Under the pieces are notes generated by a model. It was not told the DNA's origin. It saw only the letters and a program-made list of their open reading frames with translations, and did not search any database. Shown one piece after another: positions 44,392 through 53,012 of a stretch of 64,000 nucleotides of DNA (its first letter is position 1; every line of letters starts with the position of its first letter). The translations under genes and the position numbers were made by a program. The DNA is from Candidatus Gastranaerophilales bacterium (GTDB taxonomy: Bacteria; Cyanobacteriota; Vampirovibrionia; Gastranaerophilales; Gastranaerophilaceae), in NCBI GenBank assembly GCA_944325155.1, contig CALUYY010000001.1, positions 1 to 64,000 on the forward strand, read 5' to 3'.

Positions 44392-45699
44392 ATGGGTATG
44401 GCAGCATCGCAGGCAAGGTTTTTATCCTTGACCGCAAGAAAATCTAACGTGGAATACGAGGGTCAGCAGGTTAACCAGCAAAGAACGGCGCTTGCAAACG
44501 AGAGTGCAAATCTTTACAATAAATTAACTTCAATTGACGTACCTACTCCCCCGACTACAAGCGATTATTATGAAACGGTTTATACATTCACGACATCGGA
44601 ATTGGATGCAACGAGCCAGACGGGTTCAACAGAATATACGTTAAATAATATTTATTCAGCCCCGGACGGATTATATGCAAATCTTTCATATACCGCATAT
44701 CAGTGGCAGTCGGCAATGTCGATGGCATATAACGGTTTAATTGATACAATAGAAGACCCCGAAACGGGTAAAGTTAATTATTCCGTTAACCTTGCTAACG
44801 GCTCAACTTATGATGCCGTTGAATATCACTATGAACCTTCTCAAACCGATTTTACATTCAGTGCGGACGGTGAGTCGGTTGAAATTAACGGAACAACTTT
44901 TACATTTGATAATTACGGAAGAAGCATAACGGGCGGTATTGATGAATCGGGGCTTCCGTATACTTATGATGTTGTTGATAACGGAGACGGCACATATACA
45001 ATGACATTATCGGTTATGGAAAAAGAAGAAGCCCCGGGAACTTACAGCGTCAATGTAGCAGGTATAAATATCGACTTAGAATTTGACCCCGAAACGGGAG
45101 AATATATTGTCCCCGATATATCGGGAATCGATACAACGGAAGTATCGGGAAGATATATTGATGAAAACGGAAAAAGCAATTCCGCCGTCAGCTATCTTGA
45201 ACCCGAATTTACCGGTGCAAACGGGCTTAAAAACCAGCCGATTTTGGCATATAACATCGGAAACCAGACATATTTCATCTCTGCCGAAGAATTTACAAAA
45301 GGCGAATTTGCAAGTTCATCTTTCGTCCAAAGTGTCGGACACTTAGAAACAGTTGATTATCCTTGCGAATATACAACGGCGGCAACGGGCAGATATCAAA
45401 CTTTAACAGTTGAAGACGAATACGGAACAAAACATACATTTTCTCTTGAAGTTACGACCGTTCAGGATGAAGAAGCGTATAATCAGGCAATGCTTGATTA
45501 TGAATATCAACAGGCTGCTTATGAAAAAGAAGTTGCGGATATTAACGCAAAAACCGAAGAATTACAGCAGCAAGACAGAACTCTTGAATTAAGGTTAAGA
45601 CAACTTGATACGGAACAAAACGCAATTTCAACCGAAATGGATGCGGTTTCAAAAGTTATCGAAGATAACATTGAATCAACATTTAAAACATTTGCTTAA
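44392..45699 (+). CDS. MGMAASQ-family leaderless protein, paralogue 1
   Basis: A 435-residue protein of a family I cannot name. I start at ATG 44392: GGAGG at 44379-44383 is a perfect Shine-Dalgarno for it, whereas an earlier in-frame ATG at 44377 would overlap that site. The first 45 residues (MGMAASQARFLSLTARK, then EYEGQQ and QRTALANES) and the last 80 are near identical to the paralogue downstream and predicted helical. The middle 300 residues are beta-rich, Tyr/Thr/Gly-rich and unrelated. The last residues are EDNIESTFKTFA. Conserved helical ends around a variable middle is the plan of flagellins and other filament subunits. This is an analogy only. Confidence 0.8.
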   Translation: MGMAASQARFLSLTARKSNVEYEGQQVNQQRTALANESANLYNKLTSIDVPTPPTTSDYYETVYTFTTSELDATSQTGSTEYTLNNIYSAPDGLYANLSYTAYQWQSAMSMAYNGLIDTIEDPETGKVNYSVNLANGSTYDAVEYHYEPSQTDFTFSADGESVEINGTTFTFDNYGRSITGGIDESGLPYTYDVVDNGDGTYTMTLSVMEKEEAPGTYSVNVAGINIDLEFDPETGEYIVPDISGIDTTEVSGRYIDENGKSNSAVSYLEPEFTGANGLKNQPILAYNIGNQTYFISAEEFTKGEFASSSFVQSVGHLETVDYPCEYTTAATGRYQTLTVEDEYGTKHTFSLEVTTVQDEEAYNQAMLDYEYQQAAYEKEVADINAKTEELQQQDRTLELRLRQLDTEQNAISTEMDAVSKVIEDNIESTFKTFA

Positions 45700-45742
45700 A
45701 AAACTCACACTGAGCCATTTTCCATAGTTAGATAAAATATAT

Positions 45743-45778
45743 ACCGCAATTAAAAAATAATTGCGGTTTCTTTTTTTT
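45743..45778 (+). terminator. terminator of MGMAASQ paralogue 1
   Basis: ACCGCAATTA (45743-45752) pairs with TAATTGCGGT (45758-45767), followed by a run of eight T. Confidence 0.85.
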
Positions 45779-45811
45779 GTAAAGAAATGTTAATTTTTTT
45801 CAAATAAATTC

Positions 45812-45839
45812 TAAAGTTTGTAAAGATGACTGCCGATAT
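45812..45839 (+). promoter_or_regulatory. sigma-28/sigma-D-type promoter
   Basis: TAAAGTTT (45812-45819), 12 bp, then GCCGATAT (45832-45839). Both boxes are full sigma-D matches. The start codon is 40 bp downstream. Confidence 0.8.
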
Positions 45840-45879
45840 AGATAGTAAGTTAAAGAACTTATAAGGAGATGACAATAAT

Positions 45880-46890
45880 ATGGGTATGGCAGCATCACAA
45901 GCAAGGTTTTTATCTCTGACCGCAAGAAAATCCAACGTTGAATACGAAGGTCAGCAGATTAACCAGGAAAGAACGGCTTTGGCTAACGAAAGCTCTAACC
46001 TTTATGCGGAACTTACCAAATTAGACGTTCCCGCTCCTCCTAATACAAGTGATTTTTATAAGACGGTTTATACATTTAATTCAAAAGAAATATCGGGTGC
46101 AAACACCCAGTATACACTTGAAAATATTTATTCCACCCCTGACGGTGATTTTGCAACGTTATCTCATGATGAAGCATATTTTGCCGCATTTTCAACTTTA
46201 ATGTCAGGTTCAATTTCATCGGTCGATGCTAACGCCGAAGATGAAAATCCCGATGATGATTCGCTTCTGCAAAGCGGATTACAGATAAATGTCGGTGATC
46301 AAAACTACCTTATTTATCTTGATGACGCTTCAAAATATCAGGGAACACTTAATTATCTTCAAACGGATAATCCGTCATTTACGCCCTATACTGTTGAAGG
46401 CGATGATAAACAATATCTTCCTTACTATATGATAGGTTCAACAAAATATTACTTATCGGCAGAAGAAATGAATGACGGTTACGAAATTTCAACGGCAACT
46501 TGCGTTAACCAGTCAACAAAAGCCGTAAGCGAAGATGTATTAATTACAAATTATGAAGTTAACGATCAGGGCAGAACAACATCAATTACCGTAAGATTGG
46601 GCGAAGGTGAAGATGTAATGGATTACACATACGCCCTTGAATGCACAACGGTTCAGGATGAAGCAGCTTACGATCAGGCAATGAAAGATTATGAATATTA
46701 TCAGGCTCAATATGAAAAACGTGTAGCGGATATCAACGCAAAAACCGAAGATATTCAGCAGAAAGATAAAACTCTTGAACTTGAACTTAAACAGCTTGAT
46801 ACCGAACAAAACGCAATCGCAACAGAAATGGATTCGGTTTCAAAAGTTGTTGAAGATAACATTGAATCAACATTTAAAACGTTTGCTTAA
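45880..46890 (+). CDS. MGMAASQ-family leaderless protein, paralogue 2
   Basis: A 336-residue protein sharing both ends with the gene upstream: MGMAASQARFLSLTARK at the start, and a coiled coil with DTEQNAIATEMDSVSKV and EDNIESTFKTFA at the end. Its middle is about 100 residues shorter and not obviously homologous. It has its own promoter and terminator, so the pair is not an operon despite lying in tandem. There is no signal peptide and no cysteine pair. RBS AAGGAG is 11 bases upstream. Confidence 0.8.
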   Translation: MGMAASQARFLSLTARKSNVEYEGQQINQERTALANESSNLYAELTKLDVPAPPNTSDFYKTVYTFNSKEISGANTQYTLENIYSTPDGDFATLSHDEAYFAAFSTLMSGSISSVDANAEDENPDDDSLLQSGLQINVGDQNYLIYLDDASKYQGTLNYLQTDNPSFTPYTVEGDDKQYLPYYMIGSTKYYLSAEEMNDGYEISTATCVNQSTKAVSEDVLITNYEVNDQGRTTSITVRLGEGEDVMDYTYALECTTVQDEAAYDQAMKDYEYYQAQYEKRVADINAKTEDIQQKDKTLELELKQLDTEQNAIATEMDSVSKVVEDNIESTFKTFA

Positions 46891-46922
46891 TTTATTGACT
46901 TTTTATAAAAAAACATTAATAG

Positions 46923-46957
46923 ATATCCCGAAGGTAATTTACTTTTCGGGATATTTT
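46923..46957 (+). terminator. terminator of MGMAASQ paralogue 2
   Basis: ATATCCCGAA (46923-46932) pairs with TTCGGGATAT (46945-46954), followed by TTT. Confidence 0.85.
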
Positions 46958-47040
46958 GTTATACATCGTTAGGTTGATTTTAATTCAAAGCGCATAAAGT
47001 AAAATTAGATAGGATAAAGAATAATTATTGAGGTTAGATT

Positions 47041-47856
47041 ATGTCTTATAAAAATGATCATGAGTTAGTTATCGCAAATAAATTCAGCTCCGCAAGCTCT
47101 CTTGCAAAAGCCGAATTATACGAAACTTATGACAGATTGAGAGATATAACGGTCTCGGGTTCAACCGCAAACGGTTCGGGGTTTGGTACGGTAGGCGGTT
47201 TTATATGGCAATTGGCCAGCATGTTCAGCCCTTCTTCGTTTTCACCTGTATTTGGCGGAAATTCCATGATGAATATACCGGGAACTTCATACTGGTCGCC
47301 GGTTACCGGTGCAACTTCATCATTTTACGGCGCAAATAATTCATTCGGTATCGGTTCAATCGGAAATTATTCAGGTTTCCCGTCCGGCGGCGCTTCCCCT
47401 GTTTCATACGGTTTGGGAACAATAACGGGCGGTGCTGCGGGAGTTCCGACAGGCTATGCAACAAGTGCTTCTACAATTGCAGGATTAACGACCGCTGCAT
47501 ACGGAGCGGGCCTTGCAAGTACGGGGTTTAATTTCGGAGAAACCATTATTCTTCCGACGGCAGGTTTGATTTCAGGATTAGGCGGTATTATGCAATCTAT
47601 GGCGCCTTACCTTGGAACATCAGGGTTAGCCGCAATTGTTGCGGGTAATATTTTTGAAGGCACGGGTTCTGCCGCATTAAGCGCATATCAAAACCTGACT
47701 GGAAGAGTTACGACAAACGCCGATGCCATTCTTTCAAACAAAGTAAGAAATATAGAAACGGTTGTTAAAATGCTCGATACGCAAGCTGATATAGTAAGAA
47801 CCTCGCTTAAAGACTCAATTGAATCAGACAGTGATGCCGTTCAGGATATTGCATAA
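47041..47856 (+). CDS. unknown leaderless Gly/Ser/Ala-rich protein
   Basis: A 271-residue protein with polar helical ends (residues 1-40 and about 225-271) and a long central region rich in Gly, Ser, Ala and Tyr. That region contains hydrophobic segments such as FIWQLASMFSPSSF and LAAIVAGNIFEGTG. I do not recognise it. It could insert into membranes or self-assemble. The C-terminal helix (ETVVKMLDTQADIVRTSLKD) is heptad-like. It follows the MGMAASQ pair and precedes two more leaderless genes. Upstream there is only a weak resemblance to the sigma-28 boxes. Confidence 0.7.
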   Translation: MSYKNDHELVIANKFSSASSLAKAELYETYDRLRDITVSGSTANGSGFGTVGGFIWQLASMFSPSSFSPVFGGNSMMNIPGTSYWSPVTGATSSFYGANNSFGIGSIGNYSGFPSGGASPVSYGLGTITGGAAGVPTGYATSASTIAGLTTAAYGAGLASTGFNFGETIILPTAGLISGLGGIMQSMAPYLGTSGLAAIVAGNIFEGTGSAALSAYQNLTGRVTTNADAILSNKVRNIETVVKMLDTQADIVRTSLKDSIESDSDAVQDIA

Positions 47857-47889
47857 TTTATTAAGCAATGTAACAAAATTTTATTTAAT

Positions 47890-47917
47890 TAAAGAGATTA
47901 CTCTTTTTTTCCGATAT
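47890..47917 (+). promoter_or_regulatory. possible sigma-28-like promoter overlapping a terminator
   Basis: TAAAGAGA (47890-47897), 12 bp, then TCCGATAT (47910-47917). The same bases form a small terminator-like hairpin (AAAGAG 47892-47897, CTCTTT 47901-47906, then T), so one or both readings may be accidental. The next gene starts 114 bp downstream. Confidence 0.4.
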
Positions 47918-48030
47918 ATATTATATGAAGAGGTGTTTAACATTTGTTAACATTTCGCTAATTTAGGCAATTTTTACTTACGTTTGGTTTTTACTTAGTT
48001 AGGTTTACCCCTGACTAAAGGAGTAAGCTC

Positions 48031-48300
48031 GTGCATGAAGCAATTTCTGCAAACATCAAAAGAATAAAGAATTTTTTCCACTTTACGAAAAATTACTTTA
48101 TCCGCAATAACCCGATAAAGGCATTTATAACAGGCATTGAACAGTCGGTTAAAGATGTTCTTACGATTAGAAAAAAACAGAAATTGGTGAAGTACAGGTT
48201 AAATTATCAAATGGGAAAACTCAAGCAGATGGAAAAACTGATTGCGGCAAATAACGATCACGTTTTTCTGAGAGGCAGAAAGTTTAACGAAACAAGGTAG
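48031..48300 (+). CDS. small basic leaderless protein
   Basis: An 89-residue, strongly basic helical protein of unknown family. It starts at GTG, seven bases after AAGGAG. The N-terminal half is amphipathic (IKNFFHFTKNYFIRNNP) and the C-terminal half is Lys/Met-rich. It overlaps nothing and is followed 4 bp later by the coiled-coil gene, so the two are translated as a unit. A possible assembly or chaperone role is only a guess. Confidence 0.65.
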   Translation: MHEAISANIKRIKNFFHFTKNYFIRNNPIKAFITGIEQSVKDVLTIRKKQKLVKYRLNYQMGKLKQMEKLIAANNDHVFLRGRKFNETR

Positions 48301-48304
48301 GTAA

Positions 48305-48628
48305 ATGGGTCTTTTAATTGCCATAGCGAGAAAAGTTCAATTAAACAGCCAGCGTTTTATGTATGAAGCAAAGCTTACACAGATTTCAAGCGCAATGAGC
48401 GATTTGTCTGCTAAAATTGCCGACTATGACATGCTCCAAAACGACTTTGAACCCAATTCAGCCGAAGCCAAAGCATTTCAAGAAAAAATCAAGCGCTTGA
48501 ATCAGGTTAACCAAAGGCTTGAACAGCAAATGCAAAAAATTCAAACCCAGCTGAAAATAATTGAAGCCGAATATCAAACATATGACCAGATAATTCAATC
48601 TAATCTGCAAAGAATGTATGCAGGCTAA
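48305..48628 (+). CDS. small coiled-coil protein
   Basis: A 107-residue protein that is almost entirely coiled coil (residues 20-100, with RLNQVNQRLEQQMQKIQ). It starts MGLLIAIARKVQLNSQRFM, which loosely recalls the MGMAASQ leaders, and ends NLQRMYAG. Its size and shape are like needle or filament subunits, but no named family is recognised. The stop region overlaps the convergent GerMN gene by 4 bp. Confidence 0.65.
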   Translation: MGLLIAIARKVQLNSQRFMYEAKLTQISSAMSDLSAKIADYDMLQNDFEPNSAEAKAFQEKIKRLNQVNQRLEQQMQKIQTQLKIIEAEYQTYDQIIQSNLQRMYAG

Positions 48629-49188
48629 AACCTTAAAGCATCTTCATTAAGGGGTTGTTCGACATAAATACCTTCGCCCCCTAAGTATTCGATTTTTTTG
48701 CCTTCTATATATAAATAAATAGGCTTGGAATTTCCGTACATATCAACGGTTTTAATCAGCTGTAAAAGTCTTGATTGAACGGATTGAGCACCCCCGCCTT
48801 CTTCAAATTCTTTAGATAAATTTATTGCAATGGAATTTCCGGTATCCTTTAAAGATAAAAGCCTTGTACCTTTGGGAATTTCCGTATAGGCACCCTGGAG
48901 CCTGTCAGAGCTTGTTGTTCCTTTTAAAAGCTCAATAAGCGCATTTTCAAGATTATTTTCTTTTGCTTTTCTTTCAATAATAACGGGCTTTGAATCAGAA
49001 TTAACAAGACAAATTTTAACAAGTTCATCATTTACGGGTTTTTGCTGTTTATTTTCAATTGTCTGATGAATCGATGTATTGTTGGGGCTAAGTGTCGGAG
49101 AATAGCTCTCTTTTCCGATAAAAACATAGAAAAAATAACCGATACAAATAATTAAAGTTATAATAAACGTCCGAATAAAAATTTTCAT
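48625..49188 (-). CDS. GerMN-domain protein
   Basis: A 187-residue protein with an N-terminal membrane anchor or signal (residues 4-24) and a C-terminal GerMN domain: LLKGTTSSDRLQGAYTEIP, GNSIAINLSKEFEEGGGAQ and PIYLYIEGK. The domain occurs in spore germination GerM and in non-sporulating bacteria in envelope proteins. Its ligand is unknown. It lies 12 bp behind truB and is likely the last gene of the infB operon. Confidence 0.8.
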   Translation of the reverse strand: MKIFIRTFIITLIICIGYFFYVFIGKESYSPTLSPNNTSIHQTIENKQQKPVNDELVKICLVNSDSKPVIIERKAKENNLENALIELLKGTTSSDRLQGAYTEIPKGTRLLSLKDTGNSIAINLSKEFEEGGGAQSVQSRLLQLIKTVDMYGNSKPIYLYIEGKKIEYLGGEGIYVEQPLNEDALRF

Positions 49189-49200
49189 TATTTTAAATCC

Positions 49201-50058
49201 TTAACGATTAAAAAATTTAATGATTTTTATCTTATTATCCGATAAATTGCCAATTGAAACAAGTTTGTCCATATATGTTAACATAATGGTTTTATTGCCT
49301 GAAATACCGCAATTTATCATTTTGCCGTTTTTTGCGCAGAAATATTCATTTTCATTTAATTTATATTCATCTAATTCCAAAACATTTTTAGGTTCAATTG
49401 CACAAGATAAATTAATGTTATCAATTTTGATTGATTCTTCAATATTAAATTTTCCGGCCTTTGTTCTTATTAAAGATATAAGATATGCTCTTGTTCCTAA
49501 TTTTTTTGCTGTATCATCGGCAAGTGTTCTTATATAAGTGCCTTTTGAACACGAAACTTTTATTTTTGCAATATTATTTTCAAATGAAATAAGTTTAATA
49601 TTATGGATTAAAACTTTTCTTTCGGGGATTTCAATTTTTGTATCGGGATTTTTTCTTGCAATTTCATAAAGCTTTTTTCCGTTAACTTTAATTGCGGAAT
49701 ATACGGGCGGAATTTGCACAATTTCGCCCGTAAAATCTTTTAGTGTATTATTTAATTCATCTTTTGAAAAAACGGGGTCATTATATTTTGTGATTTCACC
49801 TTCAATATCGAGTGTAGTTGAAATGCAGCCGAATTTAATTTCTGCGATATATTCTTTATTTGAATCAAGATATTCAAGCAATCTTGTTGCATTTCCGGCT
49901 GCAACCTGCATAACGCCTTCAGCCATCGGATCAAGCGTTCCCGAATGACCGATTTTTTTAATATTCAGAATTTTTCTTAATTTATAAATGACATCAAAAG
50001 AAGTTATTCCTTTTGGTTTATATACATTAAAAAAGCAAAAAGGAAGATTGTCTTGCAT
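49201..50058 (-). CDS. truB: tRNA pseudouridine synthase B
   Basis: A 285-residue enzyme that makes pseudouridine 55 in the T loop of tRNAs. The N-terminal NVYKPKGITSFDVI is followed by GHSGTLDPMAEGV with the catalytic D43. A second family motif, CSKGTYIRTLADD, follows further on. The gene order infB-rbfA-truB is widely conserved, which supports the call. Confidence 0.95.
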   Translation of the reverse strand: MQDNLPFCFFNVYKPKGITSFDVIYKLRKILNIKKIGHSGTLDPMAEGVMQVAAGNATRLLEYLDSNKEYIAEIKFGCISTTLDIEGEITKYNDPVFSKDELNNTLKDFTGEIVQIPPVYSAIKVNGKKLYEIARKNPDTKIEIPERKVLIHNIKLISFENNIAKIKVSCSKGTYIRTLADDTAKKLGTRAYLISLIRTKAGKFNIEESIKIDNINLSCAIEPKNVLELDEYKLNENEYFCAKNGKMINCGISGNKTIMLTYMDKLVSIGNLSDNKIKIIKFFNR

Positions 50059-50063
50059 AAAAA

Positions 50064-50414
50064 TTAAATTTCGCCTTTTGAAATTTTGTCAATCAAATCG
50101 GTTATTCTGGAGCCTCTTTCCAGTGATTCATCAAGAATAAAGTTCAATTCCGGCGTTAATCTTAACCTTATTCTTTTCCCGATTTCATATCTTATTTTTG
50201 GGGTATTTTTTTTGATGGCTTCCATTATTTCTTCTTTTTTGCCGGAATCGGCAAGTATGCTGTAGAAAACTTTGGCATAAGAATTATCATGAGAAACTTC
50301 AACATCGGTAATAGATATCAACCCTGAAATTTTAGGGTCTTTAATATCTTTTAAAAGAATATCCGATATTTCTTTCATCAGAGTTTTTCTGACACGTTCG
50401 TTGCGTAAGCTCAT
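50064..50414 (-). CDS. rbfA: ribosome-binding factor A
   Basis: A 116-residue single-KH protein needed for 30S maturation. RNERVRKTLMKEISDIL at the start, DPKISGLISITDVEVSHD and LRLTPELNFILDESLERG are the family landmarks. It lies 12 bp behind infB and 5 bp before truB. Confidence 0.95.
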   Translation of the reverse strand: MSLRNERVRKTLMKEISDILLKDIKDPKISGLISITDVEVSHDNSYAKVFYSILADSGKKEEIMEAIKKNTPKIRYEIGKRIRLRLTPELNFILDESLERGSRITDLIDKISKGEI

Positions 50415-50426
50415 TTTATAATCCTT

Positions 50427-52943
50427 TTACTCAAGAGAACTGCGTTCAACTTCTTTTGTGGTTGAAACTTCAATTATATCGCCGACTTGTATATCATTAA
50501 ATTTAAAGAAGGAAATACCGCATTCAAAACCGGTTGCAACTTCTTTAACATCATCTTTAAAGCGTTTTAATTGGTCAATTTCACCTTTAAAGATTTCAAT
50601 ACCGTCTCTTTTAACAATTGCCTGTTTGGAGCGGACAATTTTTCCTTCCGTTACATAGCAGCCTGCAATTCTTGTGGTTTTACCGATGGTAAATACTTGT
50701 CTTACTTCGGCTTTTCCGAGTTCAACTTCTTCAATAACGGGCGATAAAAGCGATAACATTGTTTTTTCAATGTCTTCCAATACCTGATAAATTATATCGT
50801 ATTTTTTGATTTTAACGCCTTCCCGCTCTGCGGCAACAATTGCATTAGCATCTTCTTTTACCGTAAATCCTAAAATTATTGCATTTGAAGCGGAAGCAAG
50901 CATAACATCGGCTTCCGAAATATCGCCGACGCCGACATGGATAATTTTAGGTATGATTTTTGAAGATTTAACGTTTTGAATTGCCTGCGAAACAGCTTCG
51001 GCAGAACCGTTTGTATTTGCCTTAATAATCAAATTCAGGTTTTTGATTTCATCATTGCTTAAAGTTTCTTTTGTAACATGCGAAACAGCCATAGCATCAA
51101 GCCTTGAAATTCTTTCTTTTTGTTTTCTTTCGGATACCATCTGTTTCATAATGCGTTCATTCTGAACGGCTTCAAAACGGTCTCCGGCTTGCGGAACTTC
51201 ATTTAATCCCAAAATTTCAACAGGAGTTGAAGGACCAGCAATTTTAACTCTTCTCCCCGAATCATCAATCAGGGCTCTTGCTTTTCCGCCAACATTGCCG
51301 ACAACAACGGCATCTCCCACATGGAGCGTTCCGTTTTGAACAAGAATATGTGCAACGGGACCTTTTCCTTTATCAAGGTTTGCTTCAATTACAACACCCA
51401 TAGCAGGGCAATCTTCAACGGCTCTTAACTCCTGCATATCCGCAACAAGCAAAATATATTCTAAAAGTTCATCTATACCTTTGCCCTGAAGAGCTGATAC
51501 AGGAACGGCAATCGTATCTCCGCCCCATGCTTCGGGAACAAGTCCGTATTCGGTTAATTGCTGAAGAACTTTATCGGGGTTAGCGTCCGGTTTATCAATT
51601 TTGTTTACCGCAACAATAATCGGAACCCCTGCGGATTTTGCATGGTTTATTGCTTCAATTGTCTGGGGCATAACTCCGTCATCCGCCGCAACTACAAGAA
51701 TTGCAATGTCGGTTGATTGTGCACCCCTTGCTCTCATTTGAGTGAAAGCTTCATGGCCCGGAGTATCAATAAAGACAATTTTCTTATCGTCAAGCCAAAC
51801 CGTATACGCACCGATACTTTGTGTAATTCCGCCGACTTCCGTTGATACGATTTTATGTTTTGAAGCACGGATACTGTCTAATAAAGTTGTTTTACCATGG
51901 TCAACATGCCCCATAATCGTAACAACGGGGGCGCGTTTAACCAATTTGTTTTTATCGGCATGTTCGATAAAGTTATTTAATTCTTCTTTTTCGATTTCTT
52001 CTTCAATAAATGAATCTAAATCTTCATCCAATACTTCAATTTCAAAATTTTCCGCAACTTTTTTTGCGGTTTCAATATCGATTGGTGAATTAACCGTAAC
52101 CAAAATACCTTGAAGCATAAGGAATTTAATAATGTCGGCGGGAGATTTTCTTATTTTATCCGCCAGCTCATTTATTGTCATGGGACGGTTTATAACAACC
52201 TGTTTAACTTCTTCCTGCTGCACGGTTGCTTGTGTATGTTTTTTGTGCTTCTGTTGAACAGCTTTTTCTAAACTTATTCTTTCCTGTTCTTCTTCTTTAT
52301 TTTTATAAGCTCTCTCTTTTTTCTTTTTCTTTCCTCTCAAGTTTTGGTTTTGATAAATATCTTGAGATATCATATGTCTTATAACGGGAGTTTTTTGCGA
52401 AGCTTCTTTCGGTTTTGCTTCCGCCTTTTGTTTTTTATCTTCTTTTTGCTCTTCTTTTTTAGGCTCCTCAACAGGTTTTTTTGCAAAATTCTTTTTTATC
52501 ATAGAAGGAATATCGGGCGTTTTTTCATATTCCGGTTTTTTAATTACCGGTATAACTTCTTTTTCCTGCTGCTTTTCTTCCTGTTTTTGCGGTTTTATTG
52601 CGGGAGCGGGCCGAACAATTTCAAGCTTTGATTTTAACTTCGGCTGCTCAATAATTTTAATTGTTTCTTTAGGCTCAACAACATCAACATTGTCTTTTGC
52701 CTTTGGTTCTTCTTTTATCTCTTCTTCAACTTTTGGCTTATCTTTCGCTTTTTTTACCACAAATGCTTTTGGTTTTGCTTTCTTTTCGTCTTTTGGTGCA
52801 AAATGAGCTTTAATTTTGGTAATAGTATCGGGTGTAACGGTTGCGCTGTGCGATTTAAAAGTAATACCGAGTTCCGCTTCCGCACGGGACATAAGCTCTT
52901 TAGTCGTTATTTTAAGTTGATCTGCCAGTTCGTGTACTCTCAT
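50427..52943 (-). CDS. infB: translation initiation factor IF-2
   Basis: An 838-residue GTPase that places initiator tRNA on the ribosome. It begins with an IF2_N domain ([17 protein letters not shown]), a long Lys/Glu/Pro-rich linker (residues about 60-260) and a second IF2_N. The G domain has G1 GHVDHGKTT near residue 345, DTPGHEAF (G3) and NKIDKP (G4). Domains II, III and IV follow. nusA is not upstream, unlike in many bacteria. The leader contains a perfect inverted repeat between the ribosome binding site and the preceding gene. Confidence 0.97.
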   Translation of the reverse strand: MRVHELADQLKITTKELMSRAEAELGITFKSHSATVTPDTITKIKAHFAPKDEKKAKPKAFVVKKAKDKPKVEEEIKEEPKAKDNVDVVEPKETIKIIEQPKLKSKLEIVRPAPAIKPQKQEEKQQEKEVIPVIKKPEYEKTPDIPSMIKKNFAKKPVEEPKKEEQKEDKKQKAEAKPKEASQKTPVIRHMISQDIYQNQNLRGKKKKKERAYKNKEEEQERISLEKAVQQKHKKHTQATVQQEEVKQVVINRPMTINELADKIRKSPADIIKFLMLQGILVTVNSPIDIETAKKVAENFEIEVLDEDLDSFIEEEIEKEELNNFIEHADKNKLVKRAPVVTIMGHVDHGKTTLLDSIRASKHKIVSTEVGGITQSIGAYTVWLDDKKIVFIDTPGHEAFTQMRARGAQSTDIAILVVAADDGVMPQTIEAINHAKSAGVPIIVAVNKIDKPDANPDKVLQQLTEYGLVPEAWGGDTIAVPVSALQGKGIDELLEYILLVADMQELRAVEDCPAMGVVIEANLDKGKGPVAHILVQNGTLHVGDAVVVGNVGGKARALIDDSGRRVKIAGPSTPVEILGLNEVPQAGDRFEAVQNERIMKQMVSERKQKERISRLDAMAVSHVTKETLSNDEIKNLNLIIKANTNGSAEAVSQAIQNVKSSKIIPKIIHVGVGDISEADVMLASASNAIILGFTVKEDANAIVAAEREGVKIKKYDIIYQVLEDIEKTMLSLLSPVIEEVELGKAEVRQVFTIGKTTRIAGCYVTEGKIVRSKQAIVKRDGIEIFKGEIDQLKRFKDDVKEVATGFECGISFFKFNDIQVGDIIEVSTTKEVERSSLE

Positions 52944-52946
52944 TTA

Positions 52947-52985
52947 CTTGTGATAAGCCTTTCTATAAAATTAATGTATCACAAG
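52947..52985 (-). promoter_or_regulatory. inverted repeat in the infB leader
   Basis: CTTGTGATA (52947-52955) and TATCACAAG (52977-52985) are perfect 9-bp arms 21 bp apart. In the transcript the loop holds the AAAGG Shine-Dalgarno, and the 3' arm ends 3 bases before the start codon. It could be a translational control hairpin or a DNA operator. Confidence 0.5.
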
Positions 52986-53012
52986 CAAAAATATTAGTAC
53001 AGTTTTTAAATT

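Noticed and set aside
44392-46890. Calling the MGMAASQ proteins flagellins
   Set aside because: The N-terminus does not match the flagellin D0/D1 signature and no flagellar genes are present. Only the general plan is similar.
46969-47000. Weak FliA-like boxes before the gene at 47041
   Set aside because: The spacing is two bases too long and the -10 keeps only part of the core. A match of this quality is expected by chance.
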